Below, in pieces: positions 1 through 8,649 of a DNA stretch of 37,021 nt. The DNA is from Nitrospirota bacterium (lineage in GTDB: Bacteria; Nitrospirota; Nitrospiria; Nitrospirales; NS-4). The stretch spans positions 1 to 37,021 of the forward strand of contig VBOG01000037.1 in the NCBI GenBank assembly GCA_005877815.1. Direction: 5' to 3'. Within the stretch, counting starts at the first letter, position 1, and every line of letters starts with the position of its first letter. The notes below the pieces were generated by a model. That model ran no database searches. It was not told the origin of the DNA and saw only the letters and a program-made list of their open reading frames with translations. The position numbers and the translations under genes were made by a program.

Positions 1-156
1 ACCCTTGATATGCTCGCCGAGATGCTTGAAGGTACGTCCTGGCCAGAAGACCGCCATGCGGCCGTGGAGGCCTTTTTGAAGGCCGCGAAAGAAGAAGGTA
101 TCGTGACGCCGCAGGAATATATGCGGTTGCGAAGCGCCGTCGCCGCCGAGATGTAG
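1..156 (+). CDS. C-terminal end of an unidentified protein (5' truncated by window)
   Basis: The frame is open from the first base and runs 51 codons to a TAG stop, so only the C-terminus is visible. The residues are mostly helical and charged (for example AFLKAAKEEG, then QEYMRLRSAVAAEM). They contain no motif I recognise. It points the same way as the stress-protein gene that follows, about 146 bases downstream, but with no evidence of coupling. Codon use matches the neighbours, which supports it being coding. No function is assigned. Confidence 0.6.
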   Translation, partial: TLDMLAEMLEGTSWPEDRHAAVEAFLKAAKEEGIVTPQEYMRLRSAVAAEM

Positions 157-302
157 CGTTTTTCTTTCACGTTTCCTCTCCATGTGTCTTGGACATTTTG
201 ATCGTCCGCGGGACCCTTTTATCTATTGTTGCCGGACCGGCCGTGTGGCTATCTCTTCGAGAGCCGCGGCATTCCGGCTGCGGCGGACGAAAGGAGAACG
301 TG

Positions 303-803
303 ATGCCTAAAACGGTCATTGGTCTGTTCGACGACTATCAAAAAGCGCAGGACGTCATGGAGGACTTGGTGGACAGCGGAATCGAAGCGGACCGTATCAG
401 CACCATCACGGAAGCCGACAAGAGCAAGTACTCTCAGGACACGACATCGACCCATGGCCCGGTCACCACGACCGAACACGGCGCCGGTGGAATGAGCGCT
501 CCCGTGGAAAGCGCGACGAGGACGTTGCTCGATCTCGGCATGCCGGAGAACAAGGCGAAATACTATGCCGAGGCCGTGCGCCGTGGCGGGACCCTGGTCT
601 GTGTCGCCGGTGTTGATGACGGCGACCTGGATAACGCCGTCAATATCATCGATTCACATGGATCCGTAGACATCAACAACCGCGCGGCTGAGTGGCGCGA
701 GAGCGGATGGGCGGGCGTCGGTCCGGAAGCCCCGGAGGACGAAGTCATCGTCGTCGAGACGACCTACGTCATCGTTCCCGAGGAACGCAAACGGGCGTCA
801 TAA
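303..803 (+). CDS. YflT-like general stress protein domain protein
   Basis: This is a 166-residue soluble protein. The N-terminus (TVIGLFDDYQKAQDVMEDLV, then GIEADRISTI) matches the heat-induced stress protein YflT / general stress protein 17M type domain, a small alpha/beta fold whose biochemical role is not defined. The middle (RRGGTLVCVAGVDD) looks like the second half of the same ferredoxin-like fold, and the tail is acidic. I chose the ATG at 303 rather than the track start at 189. An AAAGGAG sequence sits six bases upstream of 303, and the family begins with a short MPKTVIG-like leader. The stop overlaps that of the convergent corA gene by six bases. The domain call rests on the pattern alone. 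Confidence 0.75.
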   Translation: MPKTVIGLFDDYQKAQDVMEDLVDSGIEADRISTITEADKSKYSQDTTSTHGPVTTTEHGAGGMSAPVESATRTLLDLGMPENKAKYYAEAVRRGGTLVCVAGVDDGDLDNAVNIIDSHGSVDINNRAAEWRESGWAGVGPEAPEDEVIVVETTYVIVPEERKRAS

Positions 804-1856
804 CCATTTTTTCCGTTTGAAAAATATCAACATGCTGGCCGCGATGGACACCATGACAAGCAGCACGGCGGGATACCCCCATCTCGATTCCAATTCCGGC
901 ATATATTGGAAGTTCATGCCGTAGATGCCGACGATAAACGTCAGCGGCATAAAAATCGTCGTGATTACCGTCAAGACCTTCATGACGGCGTTCAAGCGGT
1001 AGCTGATGCTCGACAGATAGATGTCCAGCATCCCGGTCACCATCTCGCGCAACGCCTCGATCGTATCCAGGATTTGCACGACATGGTCGTAGACGTCCCG
1101 GATATAGAGTTTCGTGGCGCCTTGCACGAGCGATGATTCCGATCGCTCGAGGCTGCTCATGACTTCGCGACACGGCCACACGGCGCGTCGCAGGAAGATG
1201 AGCTCTCTCTTGAGCGCATGGATGCTGCGCAGCAATTCCGGCTGCGGATTGTCCAGCAATTCGTCTTGCACCGTTTCAACCTTCTCTCCCAGCGTCTCCA
1301 TCACCTCGAAATAGTGGTCGACGATGCCGTCCATCAGCCGATACAAGAGATAATCGGCTCCAGATTGCCGGATCCGCCCTTTACCGGTGCGCAGTCGCTC
1401 CCTTACAGGATCGAAGACGTCCCCGCCGTTCTCCTGGAACGACAGCACGAAGGTCGTGCCCAGGATCAAGCTGACCTGCTCTACGTGGATGTCCTCGCGC
1501 CGCTGGCCGGCGTAACACATTTTCAGCACGACGTAGTAATACGTCTCGTAGTCGTCGAGTTTGGGGCGTTGGTCGGTATTGACGATGTCCTCAAGTAGCA
1601 AGGGATGGAGCTGAAACCGCTGGCCGATCGCTTCAATGACCGCCAGGTCATGCACTCCCCCGACGTCCACCCATGTGATTTTCTGCGATGCGGCCACACG
1701 AATGTCGTCGGGTCCCGAGAGCTGTCGCTCTTGAAAGGACGTTGCATCGTACTCGAAGACGGTGATTCGGACCCGTTTTGACGTTTGATCGCCGATATGG
1801 ACAAGCGTGCCGGGAGGCATCCCGACTTTCTTCGCTCGACTTCTCACGAGCTTCAT
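798..1856 (-). CDS. corA: CorA family divalent metal ion transporter
   Basis: This is a Mg2+/Co2+ channel of the inner membrane, 352 residues, the usual length for CorA. A long cytoplasmic alpha/beta and helical funnel domain comes first (SLILGTTFVLSFQE, then the helical region around KRELIFLRRAVWP). Two C-terminal membrane helices follow, with the signature YGMNF at about residues 312-316 and the loop MPEL after it. The C-terminus is basic (FKRKKWL), as in the family. I placed the start at the ATG at 1856, which has GAGG eight bases upstream; the longer track ORF to 1973 runs into the divergent neighbour. CorA channels work as homopentamers gated by intracellular Mg2+. Whether this copy moves Mg2+, Co2+ or Ni2+ cannot be read from the sequence. 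Confidence 0.93.
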   Translation of the reverse strand: MKLVRSRAKKVGMPPGTLVHIGDQTSKRVRITVFEYDATSFQERQLSGPDDIRVAASQKITWVDVGGVHDLAVIEAIGQRFQLHPLLLEDIVNTDQRPKLDDYETYYYVVLKMCYAGQRREDIHVEQVSLILGTTFVLSFQENGGDVFDPVRERLRTGKGRIRQSGADYLLYRLMDGIVDHYFEVMETLGEKVETVQDELLDNPQPELLRSIHALKRELIFLRRAVWPCREVMSSLERSESSLVQGATKLYIRDVYDHVVQILDTIEALREMVTGMLDIYLSSISYRLNAVMKVLTVITTIFMPLTFIVGIYGMNFQYMPELESRWGYPAVLLVMVSIAASMLIFFKRKKWL

Positions 1857-1946
1857 GCGGCAGTCCTCACAAGACGCGGAGTGTACCACACCGTGTTGTC
1901 CGCTCGCGGAGAACATGGTAGGTTTTGCGACAGCGGAAGGCGGAAC

Positions 1947-2243
1947 ATGGCGGCATTGACGATCAGACAGCACATCATCGAGGCGCTCCGCGTGACGCGA
2001 TATTCCTCAAAGGACCTCGCCGCGTTCCTTGGGATTTCGGAGCGCCACGTCGAAGAGCACCTCCTCCACGTCGCGCGGACGGTTGCCCGTGAACCTGGAG
2101 TTCGGTTCATATTAGAGCCGGCCGCATGCGAGGAATGCGGGTACGTCTTCCGCCGGCGAAGCCGCGTCACGCGCCCGGCGCGCTGCCCGTGCTGCCGCAG
2201 CGAGCGGATTGCCGCGCCGCGATATGGCATTGAGCAGCCCTGA
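1947..2243 (+). CDS. Small HTH plus zinc-ribbon putative transcriptional regulator
   Basis: This is a 98-residue protein in two parts. Residues 1-45 read as a winged-helix-like HTH (LTIRQHIIEALRVTRYSSKDLAAFLGISERHVEEHL). Residues about 60-90 carry a four-cysteine zinc ribbon (CEECGY, then CPCC). This is the layout of predicted regulators with an HTH fused to a Zn-ribbon (COG3357 type). The ATG at 1947 is chosen because GGAAGG lies just upstream and the domain begins there; the track extension to 1785 overlaps the divergent corA gene. It is divergent from corA with about 90 bases between, so it may control that promoter. That is inference from position only. It ends nine bases before the convergent ettA stop. 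Confidence 0.75.
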   Translation: MAALTIRQHIIEALRVTRYSSKDLAAFLGISERHVEEHLLHVARTVAREPGVRFILEPAACEECGYVFRRRSRVTRPARCPCCRSERIAAPRYGIEQP

Positions 2244-2252
2244 TGCGTGCCG

Positions 2253-3938
2253 TCACTGGCGGACGAGTTTTTTGTAGCGGATACGGTGGGGCCGGTCCGC
2301 GTCCTTTCCCAGCCGCTTTTTCTTATCGGCTTCGTACTCGCTGAAGTTGCCTTCGAACCACATCACCTGGCTGTCGTCCTCGAACGCCAGGATGTGCGTG
2401 GCAATACGATCGAGGAACCAGCGATCGTGGCTGATCACCACGCAGCATCCGCCGAACTTTTCCAACGCCTCCTCCAGCGCCCGCAGCGTGTTCACGTCCA
2501 AGTCGTTGGTGGGTTCGTCCAGCAGCAGAAGATTCGCGCCTTCCTTCAGCATGCGTGCGAGATGCAGCCGGTTGCGCTCGCCGCCGGACAGATCTTTCAC
2601 TTTCTTCTGCTGATCCGAGCCGCCGAAATTGAACCGGCCGCAATACGCCCGTGAGTTCATCTCCTTCTTTCCCAGGGTGACCGTGTCGCGACCGTCGGCA
2701 ATCACTTCCCAGACGGTTTTGCCGGCGTCCAACGTCCGGTCCTGATCGACGTAGCCGATCTTGACGGTCTCTCCGACCTTAAAGGAGCCGGCATCTGGCT
2801 TGATGCTGCCCGTGATCATCCGGAACAGCGTGGTCTTGCCGGCCCCGTTCGGCCCCATGACGCCGACGATCCCGCCCTGGGGCAGATTGAAGTTCGCGTG
2901 TTCGAACAGCAGCTTGTCGCCGAACGACTTGCTGACGTCACGGGCCTCTAGCACGATGTCTCCAAGGCGCGGTCCCGGCGGGACGTAGATTTCAAGATCG
3001 TCGGCCATCTTCTCATTCTCGGCACTGAGCAATTCTTCATACCGTGTGATGCGCGCTTTGCCCTTGGCGTGCCGGGCCTTCGGGCTCATGCGGATCCACT
3101 CCAACTCACGGGCCAATGTCTGCCGGCGCTTGGATTCCGACTTCTCCTCCCGCTCGAGCCGTTCCTGCTTTTGTTCGAGCCAGGACGAGTAGTTGCCTTC
3201 GAAGGGAATGCCTTGTCCGCGATCCAATTCGAGAATCCAGCCCGCGACGTTGTCCAGAAAGTACCGATCATGCGTGATCGCGATGACCGTCCCCTTATAT
3301 TGCTGAAGATGCTGCTCGAGCCATTGGACAGATTCCGCGTCCAGATGATTGGTCGGCTCATCGAGCAGCAGGATGTCCGGCTCCTGGATCAGCAGGCGGC
3401 ACAAGGCCACGCGTCGCCGCTCACCGCCCGAGAGCACGGCTATTTTCGTGTCGGCCGGGGGGCATCGCAACGCATCCATCGCCACTTCCAGCTGGCTCTC
3501 GAGCTCCCAACCGTTCACGGCTTCAATCTTCTCCTGCAATTGTCCCTGCTTCGCCAGCAGCTTATCCATCTCCTCCGCGCAGAGTGGGCCGCCGAACTTC
3601 AGACTGACCGCCTCGTACTCGCGCAGCATCGAGACGACATCCTGCCGCCCCTCTTCCACGATCTGCTTGACGGACTTGTCCTTGTCGAGCTGCGGCTCCT
3701 GTTCCAGCAATCCCACGGAATACCCTTTGGAGAATGTGATCTCTCCGAGGTAATCCTTGTCCGCGCCCGCAATGATGCGAAGCAACGTGCTCTTGCCGGA
3801 GCCGTTCGGGCCCAATACGCCGATCTTCGCGCCATAATAGAAGGAGAGATAGATGTCCTTGAGGACCTGACGCTTTGGCGGGTGCACGCGTCCCACGCCG
3901 ATGAGCGAAAAAATGATTTGCTTGTCGTTGACAGCCAT
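2253..3938 (-). CDS. ettA: Energy-dependent translational throttle protein EttA (ABC-F ATPase)
   Basis: This is a 561-residue ABC-F protein with two nucleotide-binding domains and no membrane part. Domain 1 has Walker A GPNGSGKST (43-51), signature LSGGERRRV (169-177) and Walker B LLLDEPTNHLD (190-200). A charged helical arm (about 255-310, the P-site tRNA interaction motif) links to domain 2, with GPNGAGKTT (362-370), LSGGERNRL (450-458) and LLLDEPTNDLD (471-481). The C-terminus DADRPHRIRYKKLVRQ is typical of EttA. In E. coli this protein binds the ribosomal E site and gates the first elongation step according to the ATP/ADP ratio. The start has a GGAG Shine-Dalgarno. The gene stands alone, convergent with the zinc-ribbon regulator. 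Confidence 0.95.
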   Translation of the reverse strand: MAVNDKQIIFSLIGVGRVHPPKRQVLKDIYLSFYYGAKIGVLGPNGSGKSTLLRIIAGADKDYLGEITFSKGYSVGLLEQEPQLDKDKSVKQIVEEGRQDVVSMLREYEAVSLKFGGPLCAEEMDKLLAKQGQLQEKIEAVNGWELESQLEVAMDALRCPPADTKIAVLSGGERRRVALCRLLIQEPDILLLDEPTNHLDAESVQWLEQHLQQYKGTVIAITHDRYFLDNVAGWILELDRGQGIPFEGNYSSWLEQKQERLEREEKSESKRRQTLARELEWIRMSPKARHAKGKARITRYEELLSAENEKMADDLEIYVPPGPRLGDIVLEARDVSKSFGDKLLFEHANFNLPQGGIVGVMGPNGAGKTTLFRMITGSIKPDAGSFKVGETVKIGYVDQDRTLDAGKTVWEVIADGRDTVTLGKKEMNSRAYCGRFNFGGSDQQKKVKDLSGGERNRLHLARMLKEGANLLLLDEPTNDLDVNTLRALEEALEKFGGCCVVISHDRWFLDRIATHILAFEDDSQVMWFEGNFSEYEADKKKRLGKDADRPHRIRYKKLVRQ

Positions 3939-4071
3939 AGGCTCCTCTCGAAACTAACGGGAAGGCATACAGCCCTCCCCAACAAAAACCTCTGCGCTAT
4001 AGAGGGGCGAGGTGTCCCCCGCCCGTTAGGGGCAAGGACGAATGGAACAGGCAGGACTTCAGCGGCCGGCC

Positions 4072-4242
4072 TTAACCTTCGCGAACAGCCGCCTTGGCCT
4101 TCTCCACGAGATCAGCCGGCAGTTGCGGCATCTGATGCGCGATCATCGCATGCATTTTGAGTTTCGTGAGGATGTCGTCCACGGACTCGCCCCTCACCAC
4201 GAACGTGCAACCCTCTTTCAGACAGTTCAACATCTTGGCCAT
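4072..4242 (-). CDS. DUF1059 family small protein
   Basis: This is a 56-residue soluble protein. The start (MAKMLNCLKEGCTFVVRGESVDDILTKLKMHAM) matches the DUF1059 pattern, in which a short Cys-x4-Cys segment is followed by a two-helix stretch rich in His and Met. Function is unknown for the family. The start at 4242 has a GGGAG ribosome site; the longer track ORF to 4470 would overlap the divergent MFS gene and is not believed. It lies upstream of ettA in the same direction, about 130 bases away. Confidence 0.8.
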   Translation of the reverse strand: MAKMLNCLKEGCTFVVRGESVDDILTKLKMHAMIAHQMPQLPADLVEKAKAAVREG

Positions 4243-4345
4243 GGATTCTCCCTCACAGTCATTCCCTGATCTTGTACCGCATCGGAACGGCTTACGCAAG
4301 CGATAGAAGGGGTGAACTGAGGTATGATGGAGAAGAAAGGAAGGA

Positions 4346-5635
4346 ATGCCGACTCCTGTTGATGTGAAACAGGCCGTGGGATCCGACCGCCGCGGATGGG
4401 CATGGCGCGCCCTGGCCCACAGAAACTTCGCCTTGTTCTTCGCCGGGCAGGGGCTGTCGCTCTGCGGCACGTGGATGCAGAGCCTGGCCCAAGCCTGGCT
4501 CGTCTACCGCTTGACCGGTTCCCCGTTTCTGCTCGGGCTGACAGAGTTCATGTCCCGGGCGCCGATCCTGCTCTTCGGGTTGCTCGGCGGCCTGCTGGCG
4601 GACCGCTGGCCGCGCCATCGCGTGATGATCGCCACGCAAACCCTGTCGCTCCTCCAAGCCGCGGCACTCGCCGTCCTCACGCTCACCGGCCAGATCACCA
4701 TCGAATGGGTGCTGGGGCTTGCCACCTTCATCGGCATCGTGAACGCGGTGGACATTCCGGCGCGCCATGCCTTCGTCACCGACCTTGTGCCGAGAAGCGT
4801 CATTCCATCCGCCATTGGCCTGAACTCCTCCGCCTTCAACGCGGCCCGTATCATCGGCCCAACCGTCGCCGGAATGCTGGTCGTGACGGTCGGCGAAGGC
4901 GTGTGCTTTTTGTTGAATGCTCTCAGCTTCCTCATCGTGATCGGGTGCCTGCTCGCCATGCGGGTCGAGAAGACCCACCGGACTTCCGAGAGTGGCGCCG
5001 CCCGCTTCCTCGCCGAAGGTCTTCGGTATGCCTGGCACACGCCGCATGTCAGGGCGCTGTTGACGGTCGTGACCGTGCTCAGTTTCTTCGCGATGGCCTA
5101 TTCGACGTTGCTGCCGGTTTTTGCAGGCGCCATCTTGAAGACGGGCCCGCATGGCCTCGGCATCCTGATGGCTGCTACCGGCCTCGGCGCGCTCATCGGC
5201 GCGCTCCAAATTGCGCAGCGCCGAAGAGTCCAAGGCCTGGGCACAACGATTGCCATCGCCGTGGCCCTCTTCGGCGCCGGACAGATCGTGCTGGCGGCCA
5301 GTTCGACGCTCTGGTTGTCAATCCCGGCACTGTTAGCCATCGGGTATGGCATGCTGATCAGCCTGGCAGGCACCAATACGCTGTTACAATCGCTGGCTCC
5401 GGAGACTCTGCGAGGACGCGTGATGAGCCTGTATGCCATGGTTTCCCTCGGGTTCACGACGGTCGGCAGTTTGCTGGCTGGCTTGGGCGCCACATACCTC
5501 AGCACACCCATCACAGTCGCCGCGGGCGGACTCATCACGCTTATCGCTTCGGCGTTATTCTACAGAGCGCTCCCGGGCATACGGCAGCACATCAGAGAGC
5601 ACCATCTATTGCCGGAAGAATTGGCCACCAGCTAA
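4346..5635 (+). CDS. MFS transporter (MFS_3 / EntS-like exporter family)
   Basis: This is a 429-residue inner-membrane carrier with about twelve hydrophobic segments. The N-terminus has the layout of this subfamily: ALAHRNFALFFAGQGLSLCGTWMQSLAQAWLVYRLTGSP, then the loop 2-3 motif A variant GGLLADRWPRHR. The next conserved block is VDIPARHAFVTDLVP with FNAARIIGPTVAG. These are features of the MFS_3 (transmembrane secretion effector / enterobactin exporter-like) group. The substrate cannot be deduced. The start has GGAAGG seven bases upstream. Only the general plan, not close identity, is shared with the two MFS genes at 18794-21382. Confidence 0.9.
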   Translation: MPTPVDVKQAVGSDRRGWAWRALAHRNFALFFAGQGLSLCGTWMQSLAQAWLVYRLTGSPFLLGLTEFMSRAPILLFGLLGGLLADRWPRHRVMIATQTLSLLQAAALAVLTLTGQITIEWVLGLATFIGIVNAVDIPARHAFVTDLVPRSVIPSAIGLNSSAFNAARIIGPTVAGMLVVTVGEGVCFLLNALSFLIVIGCLLAMRVEKTHRTSESGAARFLAEGLRYAWHTPHVRALLTVVTVLSFFAMAYSTLLPVFAGAILKTGPHGLGILMAATGLGALIGALQIAQRRRVQGLGTTIAIAVALFGAGQIVLAASSTLWLSIPALLAIGYGMLISLAGTNTLLQSLAPETLRGRVMSLYAMVSLGFTTVGSLLAGLGATYLSTPITVAAGGLITLIASALFYRALPGIRQHIREHHLLPEELATS

Positions 5636-5740
5636 ACTCCTGGAACGGTCCTGTCGCCGAGTCACGGGAACCCCTCGCCATCCACTCTGTACCTAGAAAT
5701 TTTCCCTATCTCACGGTGGATGCGATATACTTTGTCGCCG

Positions 5741-7255
5741 ATGAGTCAGCTCACGCTGTTTCCTATCGAACCCCGCCTGTCTAAATCCAAATTCGTCTCC
5801 GGTTTGCAATGTCACAAACGGTTGTACCTGGAGATCCATTCGCCCGAACTTGCGACCGCGCCTGATGAGCAGACACAGGCGGTGCTGGACAACGGCACGG
5901 GGATCGGGGAACTGGCGAGGCGGCAGTTTCCCTGCGGCGTGCTGGTCGCCTTCGATCATCGCAATGTCGCACTCGCGGTGAAGAGAACCCGCCAACTGTT
6001 GGATGACCCGGCCGTGACGGTTATTTTTGAAGGCGCCTTTCAATTCGACCATGTCTTGATCCGCGTGGATATCCTCGAACGGATTGCCGGCACCTCATAC
6101 TGGCGGTTGATCGAAGTCAAAGCCTCTACGAGAGTCAAAGCGATCCACTTGGACGATCTTGCCGTCCAGGCGTACGTGCTGGAGGGGTTCGGGATCGCGC
6201 TCGGCGGTATGCACCTGATGCATCTGAACCGCCAATACGTGTACCGCGGGGGAGAGGTGGACCTCGCGCAGCTTTTCCTTCAGGAAGACGTGACGAATGA
6301 AGTGAGGCCGCGGCTTCCCGACATTCCCGCGCGCCTATCCATCATGAAGCAGATGCTCCTGGAGGAGACCACGCCGGATGTCGAACCCGGCAGCCACTGT
6401 CATGTGCCTTTCAGCTGCCCCTTCTGGGAGCATTGCACCGCACACAAAGACGACCGGTGGGTCTTCCATCTACCGGGAGGGAAAAGAACCTTCGACAAGC
6501 TCGTCCAACAGGGGATCGAGCTGATCGACCACATTCCGGATGACTTCAAGCTTTCGGGCGTGCAACAACGGATGAAGGCCAACCTGGAATGGATCGGTCC
6601 GGACTTGAAGTCGGCCCTTCAGACCATCCGGTATCCAGTCCATCATCTCGACTTTGAAACCTTCATGCCTTCGGTCCCCCAGTATCCCATGACTCACCCC
6701 TACCATACCCTGCCTTTTCAATGGTCGAACCATATCGAGATGGAGGACGGCACGGTCCGGCATGATCATTATCTCTGTGTGGAACAGCGGGACCCGCGCG
6801 AGGAACTGGCTGTCACCTTGCTGGCGTCGCTCGGCCATGAAGGCAGCATCTGCGTCTATTCAGGATATGAGTGGCGGATTCTGACGGATCTTGCCGAGGC
6901 CTTCCCGAAACTCCGACGCGAGCTGTCCGCTGCGGCGAGCCGCCTGTGGGACCTCCTGATCGTCGTGCGGAAGCATTACTACCATCCCGGATTTCTCGGC
7001 TCATTCTCGATCAAGGCGGTCCTGCCAGCTCTCGTCCCTTCGCTCGACTATGGCGATTTGGAAATTCAGGAAGGCGGGCTGGCGCCGCTTCTCTATGCTC
7101 GCATGATTGCCGCAGAGACCACCCCTCGAGAGAAGACGCGCATCTGCGCGGCGCTGCTCGATTACTGTAAGCGCGACACCTTGGGAATGCTGGAAATACG
7201 CCGGGCGCTGCTCGGCAAGACGTTCTCGGAAGAATCCTCTCCCGTCCTACGCTAA
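5741..7255 (+). CDS. Cas4-like Fe-S nuclease fused to a DEDDy-type 3'-5' exonuclease (DUF2779-like)
   Basis: This protein has 504 residues from the ATG at 5741; an in-frame ATG at 5720 would add seven. Numbering below follows the 511-residue track ORF. The N-terminal half has a PD-(D/E)xK core: D117 in IRVDILE, then E132-V-K134 in LIEVKAST. A cysteine near the N-terminus (C31, GLQCHKRLYLE) and three later (C227, C233, C239 in HCHVPFSCPFWEHC) are spaced as in Cas4/AddB-type 4Fe-4S nucleases. The C-terminal half has D311-F-E313 (HHLDFETF) and Y482-x3-D486 (DYCKRDTLGM), as in DnaQ-like DEDDy exonucleases. This is the plan of DUF2779 / RecB-like TM0106-type proteins of unknown cellular role. No CRISPR or cas genes are nearby. 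A TATACT at 5726 could place a near-leaderless start at 5741. Confidence 0.82.
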   Translation: MSQLTLFPIEPRLSKSKFVSGLQCHKRLYLEIHSPELATAPDEQTQAVLDNGTGIGELARRQFPCGVLVAFDHRNVALAVKRTRQLLDDPAVTVIFEGAFQFDHVLIRVDILERIAGTSYWRLIEVKASTRVKAIHLDDLAVQAYVLEGFGIALGGMHLMHLNRQYVYRGGEVDLAQLFLQEDVTNEVRPRLPDIPARLSIMKQMLLEETTPDVEPGSHCHVPFSCPFWEHCTAHKDDRWVFHLPGGKRTFDKLVQQGIELIDHIPDDFKLSGVQQRMKANLEWIGPDLKSALQTIRYPVHHLDFETFMPSVPQYPMTHPYHTLPFQWSNHIEMEDGTVRHDHYLCVEQRDPREELAVTLLASLGHEGSICVYSGYEWRILTDLAEAFPKLRRELSAAASRLWDLLIVVRKHYYHPGFLGSFSIKAVLPALVPSLDYGDLEIQEGGLAPLLYARMIAAETTPREKTRICAALLDYCKRDTLGMLEIRRALLGKTFSEESSPVLR

Positions 7256-8239
7256 CCGTCGGTTCAACGACGCATCGTCCTCCTTGCTCTCGGCCGCGAG
7301 ACTCTGCGCGCCGATGTGCGAGCCATACTGGTTCGCGTACACGAAGGTAAATTCAGCGCCAAAGAACAGGATCATCGCGGAATAATAGACCCAGACCAGG
7401 ATGACGACGAGAGAGCCGGCTGCGCCGTACGTCGACGCGACCGCGCTCTTGCCGATGTACATGCCGATCAAAAATTTTCCGACGGTAAAGAGCAGAGCGG
7501 TGACGACCGCACCGATCCACACGTCATCCCAAGCGATATGGGCATCCGGCAAGACTTTGTACATGAGTGCGAACAATAAGGTAATGACCGCGAAGGAGAC
7601 AAGGAAATTGACGATGTGCATCATGAATTCAGGACCGGGCAGGAGTTGATCCAGAAATTTCCCCGCCGCAGCCAATGCAGCGCTGAGAATGAGGGAGACA
7701 ATCAGGAGGAATCCCACGCCGATGACCAGCACAAAGGACATGAAGCGGTCCCGGGCGGCGCCCGTGATCCCGCGACCTGTCCTCGGCTTGATCTTCCAGA
7801 TCGTATTGAGCGCATCCTGGAGCTCGGCAAAGACGCCCGTGGATGCGACGACCAACGTGACAAGGCTGATGACGGTGGCAAAGACGCCGGCGCTGGGCTT
7901 GCGGGCGCTTTCAATCATGCCCTGAATCGCCAGCGCACTGTCCGCGCCCACGAAGCCTTGAATCTGGCCCATGAGTTCGCCCTGCACCGCCTTTTCCCCG
8001 AAGACGAATCCCGCTACTGCGATCGCGATGATGAGCAAGGGAGCCAGAGAAAACAGTGTGTAATAAGAGAGAGCCGCGCTCAGACGAAGCGCATTGTCGT
8101 CCCACCACTTCAGGCCGGTGGCCGTGAGCAGTCTCCATAACTCCCCGGCAGTCAAGAGCATGTTCCACTGTACCCATCCGGATGCCGCCGCAACAGCACC
8201 CTTTTGTGGGACTGGGCTGGACTTTTTCATGGATGTCAT
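7247..8239 (-). CDS. YihY/virulence factor BrkB family membrane protein
   Basis: This is an integral inner-membrane protein of 330 residues with about six hydrophobic segments. The family hallmark is in WWDDNALRLSAALSYYTLFSLAPLLIIAIAVAGFVFG. Later segments include LVVASTGVFAELQDALNTIW, FVLVIGVGFLLIVSLIL and the final GSLVVILVWVYYSAMILFFGAEFT. The C-terminal YANQYGSHIG tail is also typical. The family was once called ribonuclease BN by mistake; its true function is not settled. Two close ATGs (8239 and 8230) are possible and neither has a clear ribosome site. The last nine bases overlap the convergent nuclease gene. Two small membrane-tail proteins diverge from it. Confidence 0.92.
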   Translation of the reverse strand: MTSMKKSSPVPQKGAVAAASGWVQWNMLLTAGELWRLLTATGLKWWDDNALRLSAALSYYTLFSLAPLLIIAIAVAGFVFGEKAVQGELMGQIQGFVGADSALAIQGMIESARKPSAGVFATVISLVTLVVASTGVFAELQDALNTIWKIKPRTGRGITGAARDRFMSFVLVIGVGFLLIVSLILSAALAAAGKFLDQLLPGPEFMMHIVNFLVSFAVITLLFALMYKVLPDAHIAWDDVWIGAVVTALLFTVGKFLIGMYIGKSAVASTYGAAGSLVVILVWVYYSAMILFFGAEFTFVYANQYGSHIGAQSLAAESKEDDASLNRRLA

Positions 8240-8316
8240 CGGTGTTTTGTCTATTGTCGGCCGACCGTTGTTTTGTTACGTGATAGTAGAGGAAAACCCG
8301 CCAACGAGGTAGTGGC

Positions 8317-8649
8317 ATGGCCGATTCATCACATGGCCGATTGGCAACCGTTGAAACGGAAACAAATTACGGAGCGGCGTCCCTGGGGAATCAACTCGAA
8401 TCCCTCGCCGGCATGATTCGGGAGTACGTCCCTCGCACTCGCTCTCTCGTGGATGTGGCGATGATCGCAGCAGCCCAGCTCGATGAAGCTGGCTATTACC
8501 TGCGAGAGGCGCGCCTGCAAGGCCTGAGGAATACGCTTGTGCGCATGGTTCGCCAGTATCCGCTTCAATCGCTGCTGATCAGCGCGAGCATCGGATATTT
8601 ATTGTCCAGTAGCATCCGGAGCAATGCCAATGGCAATCAGCATAGATGA
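8317..8649 (+). CDS. Small membrane-anchored protein, YqjD/ElaB-like layout
   Basis: This is a 110-residue protein with a soluble, largely helical N-terminal part (NQLESLAGMIREYVPRTRSLVDVAMIAAAQLDEAGYYLREARLQG). A single C-terminal hydrophobic stretch follows (YPLQSLLISASIGYLLSSSI), then a short polar tail. A helical body with a short C-terminal glycine-containing anchor recalls the DUF883 (ElaB/YqjD) ribosome-associated inner-membrane proteins. The resemblance is in layout only. A weak GAGGT site precedes the ATG at 8317. The gene overlaps the next one by 20 bases and is divergent from the BrkB-type gene. Confidence 0.65.
   Translation: MADSSHGRLATVETETNYGAASLGNQLESLAGMIREYVPRTRSLVDVAMIAAAQLDEAGYYLREARLQGLRNTLVRMVRQYPLQSLLISASIGYLLSSSIRSNANGNQHR

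Noticed and set aside
189-302. N-terminal extension of the YflT-like protein
   Set aside because: No ribosome site at 189 and a strong one at 291-297; the extension is not part of the family.
3069-4160. Long plus-strand ORF of 363 residues opposite ettA
   Set aside because: It is antisense to a certain ABC-F gene, has skewed shadow composition and no ribosome site.
4396-5784. Plus-strand ORF of 462 residues within the MFS gene
   Set aside because: A different frame of a clear MFS carrier; rich in Arg, Pro and His as expected for a GC-rich shadow frame.
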